This document shows positions 1 through 6,265 of a DNA stretch of 12,909 bases, piece after piece. A model generated the notes under the pieces. The model made no database searches. It worked only from the letters and a program-made list of their open reading frames with translations, and had not been told where the DNA came from. Source of the stretch: CAYYNP01 sp964472545. Lineage in GTDB: Bacteria; Planctomycetota; Planctomycetia; Pirellulales; Thermoguttaceae. A program made the position numbers and the translations under genes. Within the stretch, counting starts at the first letter, position 1. Each line of letters begins with the position of its first letter. The DNA is taken from positions 1 to 12,909 of the forward strand of contig CAYYNP010000284.1 in NCBI GenBank assembly GCA_964472545.1. The letters run 5' to 3'.

Positions 1-46
1 GCCGCCCCCACCCCCTCTCGCCAACATCCAAGACGCAACAACGCAA

Positions 47-89
47 CCGGCTCTCAATTGGGGAAACTAGTGGAGGTAACGAGAGCCGG
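47..89 (-). terminator. Possible terminator hairpin downstream of the sulfatase operon
   Basis: A perfect 9-bp inverted repeat (CCGGCTCTC at 47-55, GAGAGCCGG at 81-89) flanks a 25-nt loop. It lies about 140 nt past the stop codon of the minus-strand sulfatase gene, where the end of a minus-strand transcript would be expected. The minus-strand sequence after the hairpin is GT-rich (TTGCGTTGTTGCG) but has no real T-run, so it is at best a weak intrinsic terminator. The loop is also long for this role. The rest of positions 1-230 holds a C-rich tract at the extreme left and no convincing gene. Confidence 0.3.
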
Positions 90-230
90 CGGGACTGCCG
101 AAAGCCGACCCGACTACGCTGGCGACGCTGAGGCCTTGACCGTGAGCGAACCGCTTTCACCCATCGCGGGCGCCGCCCTCCGCACGGTGTTGCGCGCACG
201 GCTACTGCCGACGATAGATGCTGGCCATGA

Positions 231-1718
231 TCACGGGTGCGTCAGGTTCGGCGCCCAGACCCCCGGCTGAAGCATCGGCGTCACGCCGGAGGCCGGCAGC
301 GACTGCTCGACGGCCGCGTGAAGCTGTTCGGAGAGTTGGGCGACCGTTTCGGCGTGTACGGGATCGTCGGCCAGGTTGGTCAATTCGCGAGGGTCGGCGT
401 CGTGGTCGTAGAGTTCCCGGCCCAGTTCGCCTTGGCCCCACTCGGTATAGCGCCATCGCGGCGTGCGCAGGCTGTAGCCGAAGAAGCGACGCGCAGGCCC
501 CCGACGCGTAACCTGGCTCAGCGTCCAGCCGCGGCCGGTGGCGTTCGGGTCGTTGAGCATCGGCAGGAGGCTTTGGCCCTGAAGATTCTCGGGCGTCTTC
601 ACGCCGCAGAGTTCGGCCAGCGTCGGATACAGATCGATCAGCCCCACCGGGTCTTTGGCCACGCCCCCTTTGGCCGGTGCGTTCGGCGTGGCGATGATCA
701 GCGGCACGCGGGCGCTCTGCTCGAAGAGGCTCATCTTCTGCCACAGCCCATGCTCGCCGAGGTGGTAGCCGTGATCGCTGGTAAAGACGACGATCGTGTT
801 CTCTGCAAGTTCGAGCCGCTGCAAGGCGTCGAGTACGCGGCCGACTTGCGCATCCATGAACGTCGTGCTGGCATAATAGGCCTGCACGCATTGTCGGCGC
901 AGATCGTCGGTGAGCACGTCCTGCTCGCGCTTGTAGCTGAACAACGCGGCGCGCGGCAGATCGGCCTGATCTTCGGCGACTCCGCGGACCACCGGCATTT
1001 TGCCTTCCGGATAGCGGTCGAAATAGGGCTTCGGCGCGACGTAGGGTGTGTGCGGCCGATAGAACCCCACGGCGAGGACGAACGGCCGGTCTTTTCGCCG
1101 CGCGCATCGTTCCAACACCCATTCGGCGTCGGCGGCCAACATACCGTCGGTGTGGTAGCGGTCGCTGCGGGGCGAGGCGTACCAACTCAACGTGCCGCCG
1201 AACCGCCCGGGCACCAGGCTGAAGATGTGGGGCTCCTCTTCGAGCCGATCGCAGCCGGCCGGGTTCAACTCAAGTTCCCACGAACCGGGGTCGTCGTGTC
1301 CGTTGGTCCCCACCGACTTGGGCACGTTGTAGTGATACAGCTTCCCGATGCGGGCGGCAAAATACCCGGCTAATCGAAAGGCCTGCGGCAGGCTATGATG
1401 CCGGGGGATCGTCTGGCGGAAGATCTGCTGGTTCGAGAGGATGCCCGTGCTGTTGGGATAGAGCCCGGTGAGCATCGAGTTGCGGCTCGGCCCACAGAGC
1501 GGAAACTGGCAGTACGCCCGCTCGAACCGCACGCCGCGTGCGGCCAGCTTGTCGAGGTTGGGCGTTTGCGTTTGGGGATGTCCGTAGCAACCGAGCGAGT
1601 TGTTCAGGTCGTCTGAAATCAGGAAGAGGACGTTGGGGCGTTTCGCCTCGGCCGCGACGGCGGAAGTTCCCGCAGCGTAGCAAATCGAGAGGAGAAGTAG
1701 TGTGATCCGTAGTTTCAT
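231..1718 (-). CDS. Secreted sulfatase, iduronate-2-sulfatase-like (Cys-type, formylglycine-dependent)
   Basis: This 495-aa arylsulfatase-superfamily enzyme should hydrolyse sulfate esters, probably on sugar residues of a polysaccharide, outside the cytoplasm. Residues 1-24 form a signal peptide (basic start, LLLL core, AVAA cleavage region). Asp36-Asp37 in LISDDLNN are metal-ligand positions. The sulfatase signature CGPSR begins at Cys75, the residue converted to formylglycine. His223 (YRPHTPY), Asp315-His316 (TSDHG) and Lys328 fit the remaining metal and active-site positions. The text around GCYGHPQTQTPNLDKLA resembles the iduronate-2-sulfatase branch, but the substrate cannot be read from sequence. 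The reading frame extends upstream to 2264, but I chose the ATG at 1718 because it starts the signal peptide and follows a GGGAG motif 8 nt away. The gene lies 83 nt downstream of the BNR_4 gene on the same strand, so co-transcription is likely. Maturation would need a formylglycine-generating enzyme, which is not in this window. Confidence 0.93.
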   Translation of the reverse strand: MKLRITLLLLSICYAAGTSAVAAEAKRPNVLFLISDDLNNSLGCYGHPQTQTPNLDKLAARGVRFERAYCQFPLCGPSRNSMLTGLYPNSTGILSNQQIFRQTIPRHHSLPQAFRLAGYFAARIGKLYHYNVPKSVGTNGHDDPGSWELELNPAGCDRLEEEPHIFSLVPGRFGGTLSWYASPRSDRYHTDGMLAADAEWVLERCARRKDRPFVLAVGFYRPHTPYVAPKPYFDRYPEGKMPVVRGVAEDQADLPRAALFSYKREQDVLTDDLRRQCVQAYYASTTFMDAQVGRVLDALQRLELAENTIVVFTSDHGYHLGEHGLWQKMSLFEQSARVPLIIATPNAPAKGGVAKDPVGLIDLYPTLAELCGVKTPENLQGQSLLPMLNDPNATGRGWTLSQVTRRGPARRFFGYSLRTPRWRYTEWGQGELGRELYDHDADPRELTNLADDPVHAETVAQLSEQLHAAVEQSLPASGVTPMLQPGVWAPNLTHP

Positions 1719-1801
1719 GTGGGTGACTCCCGTCGCCGTGCGACTGTTTGGGTCTAGCGCGTGGTCGCAGTGCCGTTGCTTGAAGGCGGCCATGTCTGAC
1801 G

Positions 1802-3238
1802 TCATTTCGAGCCCCGGCCGTGTTTCAACGAAAAATCGAACACCCGCAACGCAGACGGCGCGTGGGGGCGTTCCGGCGACTCTTGCACCATCACCGAAAG
1901 CACTCCCTGGCTCTTCCAACGGTAGACGTCGCCGAGCATCTCGTTGACGAAGGGCCCCTCTTCGGTGTGGATGATCTTCCAGTCGCTCCATTTCGACTTC
2001 GCGGTGGCGGCGGCGATGGTCAAGTTGCCGCGCCTTTCGAAGATTCCCCGGCTCCAAGCGTCGCCGTAAACGAGGTAGGCATTGCCCTGCTCGTCCATGA
2101 AGAGCTTGGGGCGGCTGCCGGCCACCTGGGGCAATTCGCGATGGTGCCAAACGGCGTCGGCGTCTCGCCAGTAGTGATGATAGCGCCGCGCCGCGGGCGG
2201 CCCCCAACGGTGTTCGCCGGGTTTGCCGCCGGCGGCCTCGAGCGATCGATCGGTGCAATGCCATACCACGGCGTGGATGCGGCCTTGAGAGTCGACGGCC
2301 TGTCCGTGCGTGTTCATCAAGCCGTACGCTCGGCCGACGTCGACGACCTTCACGTCCGGCGAGTCGACGCCCGGCGGCTTGGGCAACGGCTGCCCTCGAT
2401 TATTGCGCCAGCTCCGGCCGCGATCCTCGCTGTAGCAATAGATCAAGTCGTGGTTCGCCCCCTGGCTGCTTTCGCGCCAAACCCACGTCACGTGAAGCTT
2501 GCCGTGGGGACCGTAATCGTACCCGTTGGGGTAGGAGCAGCGAGAGTTGCTGCTGCCGGCTGCGTCGCGAAACGTGCCCGCTCTGGAGTCGATCTGCCGC
2601 GTGTGGCCCCAAGTACCCGACGCGGTGTCGTAGTCGACCAGCATGCGGTCGCCGTTGCCGGATCCGCCCCGGCGGTAGCAGAACTGCAAGCCGCCGTCGG
2701 GCGTTTGCCAGAAGCGTGGATAGGTAAGTGCGATCGGCTTTCCCTCTTCAAGCTCCGAGGTGATCGGCCCGAAGAGATCGGTCGTCCACTCAATGTCTTG
2801 CGGATCGTCGGCCACGCCCTTTCGGCTCACGCGGTAGTGGAGCGGATGGCCGTGATGGTCGAACGCCAGATGGAGCGTTCCGTCGGCTGGGCAGACCCCC
2901 AGAGAGATCGTGTTATGGGCGTCGTTGCTGGTGAAGTGATAGTCTTCAAAGCGGACGACTTGCCACTCGGGCTGCGTCAGTCGGCGCCGCGCCACGCACA
3001 CGCGCCTCTGGCCGTCGTAGTAGCCCAGATACTGATAGCCCTTGTGGGTCGCCAACGCATCTTGTTGGAACGCCAGCCCGTTGATCGCCCGACCGAAGCC
3101 TCCCTGAATGGTGAGCGCCTCGGCATCGACCAGGCTTTCGCCGATCTTGGTCACCTCGAATTCGGCATAGCCGCCGGACGACAAGCCGAAGAGCAACACG
3201 GTCGGCAGAAGGCAACCACGCAGCCTGTAGAATCTCAT
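1802..3238 (-). CDS. Secreted BNR_4-family seven-bladed beta-propeller protein, possible polysaccharide lyase or glycosidase
   Basis: This 478-aa protein has a signal peptide at residues 1-25 (LLPTVLLFGL core, cleavage after GYA). The body matches the BNR_4 family as I know it. SNDAHNTISLGVCPADGTLHLAFDHH (residues 104-129, shown here as its two halves SNDAHNTISLGV and CPADGTLHLAFDHH) is the family hallmark, followed by TYPRF (172-176), YRRGGSGNGD (188-197), NGYDYG (238-243) and one Asp-box, SEDRGRSW (270-277). BNR_4 proteins share their fold with polysaccharide lyases PL24, PL25 and PL27 and with GH145, which act on rhamnose-uronic acid polymers such as ulvan. Many members are uncharacterised, so enzymatic activity here is an inference. 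His108, His128, His129 and Tyr173 are candidate functional residues. The frame extends to 3298, but the ATG at 3238 starts the signal peptide and follows GGGAG with 6-nt spacing. The downstream sulfatase supports a role in using a sulfated polysaccharide. Confidence 0.88.
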   Translation of the reverse strand: MRFYRLRGCLLPTVLLFGLSSGGYAEFEVTKIGESLVDAEALTIQGGFGRAINGLAFQQDALATHKGYQYLGYYDGQRRVCVARRRLTQPEWQVVRFEDYHFTSNDAHNTISLGVCPADGTLHLAFDHHGHPLHYRVSRKGVADDPQDIEWTTDLFGPITSELEEGKPIALTYPRFWQTPDGGLQFCYRRGGSGNGDRMLVDYDTASGTWGHTRQIDSRAGTFRDAAGSSNSRCSYPNGYDYGPHGKLHVTWVWRESSQGANHDLIYCYSEDRGRSWRNNRGQPLPKPPGVDSPDVKVVDVGRAYGLMNTHGQAVDSQGRIHAVVWHCTDRSLEAAGGKPGEHRWGPPAARRYHHYWRDADAVWHHRELPQVAGSRPKLFMDEQGNAYLVYGDAWSRGIFERRGNLTIAAATAKSKWSDWKIIHTEEGPFVNEMLGDVYRWKSQGVLSVMVQESPERPHAPSALRVFDFSLKHGRGSK

Positions 3239-3352
3239 CTCACTCTCCCGGGACAAACTCCCCACCTTGTGTCGATCTGAACCGACGCCGGCCGACATGA
3301 TAATCTCCGGCCGTGCTCCGCGTCCAGCAGGCCCTTGAACGGCTACAACGCG

Positions 3353-4414
3353 TCAGCACCGACTGCCGGGATTCTTGCACAGGACCTCGTGCAAGTACTC
3401 CGGAGACCCGGGCTCGCCCGCAGGACGCCGACGGTGCCAGTCGCGATCGGTGGGCACCAGGCGATCGTCGCACGGCCACGGATCGAACGGATCGCAGCCC
3501 AACGCCCGCGCAAGCTTGCTGGAATCCATCGCGACGTTGCCGGCACGCGGCGGAATCGGGCCGGCCTCGCGGCGCGGGATGCCGTACAGGCAGTCGGGAT
3601 CGTAGCCGCCCGTGCGATTGATGATCTGCGCAATCTGATAGAGGCTCAACCGTCGAGGCCCCCCCGCATGAAACACGCCGCTAAGGTCGCCGGCCAACAT
3701 CTTCTCGAACAACCCGTTGAGGCAGTCGGTGTAGGTGGGGGTGCGAATCTCGTCGAAATAGAGAGTCGCCGGCCGCGACTTCTTGAACCGCGAAGCGATC
3801 CAGTCGATGGCTCCCGCATGGCCGTTGAGACTCACTCCCATCGGCAACGAGATCCGCAGGATGCAAGCCCCCGGGTCGGCCTCGGCGAGCACCTGTTCGC
3901 CGGCCACCATCGTCTTGCCGTAGACCGAGACGGGATCGGGCCGATCTGTCTCCGTGTAGCCGCCGTCGCCGCTGCCGGAGAAAACCAGGTCGATCGAAAG
4001 GTGTACCAGCCGAATACCCCGCGGCACGCTCTGGGTGACCAGGTTGCGAACCCCCTCCACGTTGATCGTGTGGGCCAGTTGGGGAGCCATCTCGCACGCT
4101 TTTAAGGCGCAGTTGCCGGCGCAATCCAGCACAGCGGCGAATTCGTGCTGCTCGAACAGCCGAGCGAGGCCGTCGCGATCCTCGGCATTACAGGCCAGAA
4201 CTCCCGGGCCGGTCAGCAGGAGGTTGTCTACCTGCCGGATGCCAAACACGCGGCCGGGGTGTTTCTTCTGGAAATAGTGCAGCGCGTTGTAGCCCGCCAC
4301 ACCGGCAACTCCGGTGATCAGCAACGGCAGGGGAATCGCGGTCGGGGGACTTTTGGGACGGAACACGGTGCCGGGATGGAGGGAGTTTGCCGCCGATAGC
4401 AGTACCGAATCCAC
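3353..4414 (-). CDS. RmlD-like extended short-chain dehydrogenase/reductase (NAD(P)-binding)
   Basis: This protein (353 aa in its longest form) resembles dTDP-4-dehydrorhamnose reductase (RmlD) and related sugar-nucleotide reductases/epimerases. The Rossmann motif is ITGVAGVAG (residues 33-41). SIDLVFSG (140-147) matches the family's STDYVFDG strand. VYGKTMVAGE (164-173) is the active-site helix, and DEIRTPTYTD (221-230) matches the RmlD substrate-domain region. The residue four after the catalytic Tyr165 is normally Lys, but here it is Met169 (codon ATG). The start is uncertain. GTG at 4414 is the first start in the open frame but lacks a Shine-Dalgarno sequence and overlaps a -10-like box. 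GTG at 4366 and TTG at 4324 are alternatives, and the latter would begin right at the Rossmann fold like typical RmlD. No rmlA, rmlB or rmlC is nearby. It is the first gene of the minus-strand cluster, 114 nt before the BNR_4 gene. The reaction is unknown. Confidence 0.85.
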   Translation of the reverse strand: MDSVLLSAANSLHPGTVFRPKSPPTAIPLPLLITGVAGVAGYNALHYFQKKHPGRVFGIRQVDNLLLTGPGVLACNAEDRDGLARLFEQHEFAAVLDCAGNCALKACEMAPQLAHTINVEGVRNLVTQSVPRGIRLVHLSIDLVFSGSGDGGYTETDRPDPVSVYGKTMVAGEQVLAEADPGACILRISLPMGVSLNGHAGAIDWIASRFKKSRPATLYFDEIRTPTYTDCLNGLFEKMLAGDLSGVFHAGGPRRLSLYQIAQIINRTGGYDPDCLYGIPRREAGPIPPRAGNVAMDSSKLARALGCDPFDPWPCDDRLVPTDRDWHRRRPAGEPGSPEYLHEVLCKNPGSRC

Positions 4415-4415
4415 A

Positions 4416-4424
4416 AGTATAGCA
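4416..4424 (-). promoter_or_regulatory. Extended -10 promoter element (TGCTATACT) for the minus-strand operon
   Basis: On the minus strand the sequence reads TGCTATACT, which fits an extended -10 (TGn plus a close TATAAT match, 5 of 6). No good -35 is seen 17 nt upstream, as expected for extended -10 promoters. Transcription would start near 4408-4410. That lies inside the longest reading frame of the RmlD-like gene and argues for one of its later start codons. Confidence 0.4.
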
Positions 4425-4448
4425 AGGCAATGGCGCCGAGGCTATCCT

Positions 4449-4458
4449 GCCGTACGGC
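4449..4458. repeat. 10-bp palindrome GCCGTACGGC in the divergent intergenic region
   Basis: This perfect 10-bp palindrome lies about 35 bp upstream of the first codon of the minus-strand cluster and is followed by a partial copy (CCTACGGCC). It could be a regulator site for the divergent promoters, but palindromes this short also occur by chance in GC-rich DNA. The rest of 4459-4628 shows no gene or other clear signal. Confidence 0.2.
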
Positions 4459-4628
4459 CTACGGCCCGGAGTCGATGCCCGCCACGTTCCTGACCTGGAC
4501 TCTCGGTCGGCCCCCTATCCACGGTTCCCGGCAATCAAGTTCGCCATCGTGTCCAACCGCCAGAAGAACTGCCCTCCGAAAAGTCTCTCTACGTCGCTCG
4601 CACGGCCGGCTTGCCCCCAATCGTACAA

Positions 4629-4657
4629 TTGACTGGTCACCCGTCACCCCTTATCCT
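4629..4657 (+). promoter_or_regulatory. modA: Sigma-70-type promoter for the molybdate-type transporter operon
   Basis: A -35 box TTGACT (4629-4634) and a -10 box TATCCT (4652-4657) are separated by exactly 17 bp. The -35 matches consensus at 5 of 6 positions and the -10 at 4 of 6. Transcription would start near 4664, giving a 5' leader of roughly 48 nt. That is too short for a molybdenum-cofactor riboswitch but does contain the strong ribosome binding site of the first gene. Confidence 0.6.
4636..4649. repeat. Exact tandem 7-bp repeat (GTCACCC twice) inside the promoter spacer
   Basis: GTCACCC occurs twice head-to-tail at 4636-4642 and 4643-4649. The repeat fills the spacer between the -35 and -10 boxes. 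A direct repeat in this place is a plausible operator for a repressor or activator of the transporter operon. It does not resemble the ModE palindrome known from Escherichia coli. Confidence 0.4.
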
Positions 4658-4695
4658 AGGGGAATCGCGTCGGGCGGTTTCCATTCGTGATCGAG

Positions 4696-4703
4696 AAGGA
4701 GGT
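4696..4703 (+). promoter_or_regulatory. modA: Ribosome binding site of the binding-protein gene
   Basis: AAGGAGGT is close to the full anti-Shine-Dalgarno complement and lies 8 nt before the ATG at 4712. It is the strongest site in the window and fixes the start of the first transporter gene. Confidence 0.85.
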
Positions 4704-4711
4704 ATTGGGGA

Positions 4712-6265
4712 ATGGTAAAGCAAATCGGAGCAGTCCCTGGGATTGCGAAGCTTGCCGTTGGCTGCCTTCTCATTCTCTCTGTCGGCCTCTTCATCCTCAT
4801 CGAGGGCTGCGGTGACGATACGTCCGCAAAGCCGACGCTTACGGTCTACTGCGCAGCCGGAGTCCGCAAACCCGTTGAAAAAGCGGCGGCCATGTATGAG
4901 CAGGAATACGGCGTGAAGATCCGCCTCGATTATGGGTCGAGTGGTGAACTCGAGGGAAAACTGAAAATCGACAAAGACGACGGCCGCGCGGGAGCGGACA
5001 TCTACATTCCGGCCGACCAGTTCTTCGCCAGCCGGGCAAAGCATGAGGGGCTGCTGGCCGAGTCGATCGAACTAGCGACCTTTCGCCTGGTCTTGGCCGT
5101 CAAGCCGGAATCGAACCTCGATTGCGCGACGATCGACGAACTCCTCGAAAGCGAAGTTCCGTTCGTCTTGTGTCAGAAGGACACGGGAGCCGGCAAGAGG
5201 GCCTATGACGTTCTGAATCCGGCCGGGAAATGGGACCCGGTCGACAAACGGCGCAAGGCAACGCTGCCTCGCGTTACCGAAGCGGCCAGCGCCATCAAGA
5301 CGTCGGCTGACATCCAGGCCGGCATCATCTGGAACACGACCGCCGCACAGTTCGAACTCAAAGCGCTGGACCTGGAAGAACTTCAGAACGCCACTTCGAA
5401 GATTACGGCCAATATCGTCGAGAGTTCACAGAATCCGACCGAAGCCCTGCGATTCGCCCGCTATCTTGCCGCGCCGTCCAAAGGGCAGCAGCCGTTTGCG
5501 CGCTTCGACTTCGAGCCCGTCAACGGCGACCGATGGGCCAAGCGGCCGGAACTCGTCTTCTTCTGTGGCGGTGTGAATCGCGAAGCCGTACAGAAAACGC
5601 TCGACAAATTCATGCAGCGGGAGGGATGCGACATTCTCGTCGAGTACGGCGGCTGCGGGTCGCTGGTCGCCGCCATCGAAGCGGCCAGCGGCGGCGACTC
5701 CAACAAGGCGATGCCCGGGGTGTTCATGACGTGTGATGCGTCTTACATGGACAAGGTGCAACCGCTGTTCGGCCGGGCCGACGATGTTTCCAGTACGGCC
5801 GTCGTGATGCTTGTACGAAGCAAGAATCCGTGGAAGATCGAATCGATTGAGGACCTCGCCCAGCCGGGGTTGAAGATCGGCACGACCGACCCGGAGGTTA
5901 GCACACTAGGACACTTGAGCCACCGGTTGCTCGAAATGGCGGGCATCTACGACACGATTCAGGAAAACGAGTCCATCATTCTGCAATCGCCTTCCGCCCA
6001 CGAGCTTCTGCTGCAGATGACCACCACCGACAAACTGGACGTCGTGATGGTCTATCGGGCAAACTGCAATCATCTCTCGAGCGAGTTCGAGTTGGTCCGG
6101 GTCGAATACCCCGAGGCCTTGGCCGTGCAGAACATCGCCATCGGCAAGCAGGCTCGCTACCCCGCATTGTCGCGCCGACTGGTGGAGGCATTGCGGTCCG
6201 CGGAATCGAAACAACGCTTTGAAGGACTAGGATTCCAATGGCGGGCGAATCCGGATCAGCCGTGA
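4712..6265 (+). CDS. modA: Tandem double-domain molybdate-type ABC transporter substrate-binding protein (ModA-ModA fusion)
   Basis: This 517-aa protein is about twice the usual ModA length of about 250 aa. A hydrophobic segment (residues 12-32) ends at Cys33 in LIEGCGDD, which could be a lipobox, although Glu at -2 is unusual. It anchors the protein outside the membrane either way. Domain 1 (about 42-270) starts LTVYCAAGVRKPVE and carries YGSSG (74-78), the Ser-containing oxyanion loop of ModA, then ADIYIPAD (95-102). Domain 2 (about 280-512) repeats the pattern with VFFCGGVNREAV, YGGCG (312-316) and a family-like ending, RFEGLGFQW. In domain 2 the loop serines are replaced by Gly and Cys, so the two sites may differ in ligand or one may not bind. 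Molybdate is the likeliest substrate, but tungstate or another oxyanion is possible. It is the first gene of a three-gene operon and overlaps the permease gene. Confidence 0.87.
   Translation: MVKQIGAVPGIAKLAVGCLLILSVGLFILIEGCGDDTSAKPTLTVYCAAGVRKPVEKAAAMYEQEYGVKIRLDYGSSGELEGKLKIDKDDGRAGADIYIPADQFFASRAKHEGLLAESIELATFRLVLAVKPESNLDCATIDELLESEVPFVLCQKDTGAGKRAYDVLNPAGKWDPVDKRRKATLPRVTEAASAIKTSADIQAGIIWNTTAAQFELKALDLEELQNATSKITANIVESSQNPTEALRFARYLAAPSKGQQPFARFDFEPVNGDRWAKRPELVFFCGGVNREAVQKTLDKFMQREGCDILVEYGGCGSLVAAIEAASGGDSNKAMPGVFMTCDASYMDKVQPLFGRADDVSSTAVVMLVRSKNPWKIESIEDLAQPGLKIGTTDPEVSTLGHLSHRLLEMAGIYDTIQENESIILQSPSAHELLLQMTTTDKLDVVMVYRANCNHLSSEFELVRVEYPEALAVQNIAIGKQARYPALSRRLVEALRSAESKQRFEGLGFQWRANPDQP

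Noticed and set aside
58..270. Small 70-codon plus-strand frame at the left edge
   Set aside because: It begins with TTG without a ribosome binding site and runs into the antisense end of the sulfatase gene. Its first part coincides with the hairpin at 47-89.
231..2264. Longer sulfatase start at 2264
   Set aside because: The extra N-terminal part is Arg-rich shadow sequence that overlaps the BNR_4 gene. The ATG at 1718 begins a signal peptide and has a Shine-Dalgarno-like motif.
1820..3280. A 486-codon open frame on the plus strand opposite the BNR_4 gene
   Set aside because: Its translation is rich in Arg, Ala, Val and Gly, has no recognisable motif, and mirrors a real gene with signal peptide and family hallmarks. 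GC-rich codon use on the other strand leaves this frame open.
4430..4690. 86-codon plus-strand frame in the divergent intergenic region
   Set aside because: It has no ribosome binding site, an Arg/Ser/Pro-rich composition and no motif, and it overlaps the promoter of the transporter operon.
4664..4711. Molybdenum-cofactor riboswitch in the leader of the transporter operon
   Set aside because: The leader predicted from the promoter is only about 48 nt and shows no extended pairing, too short for this riboswitch class.
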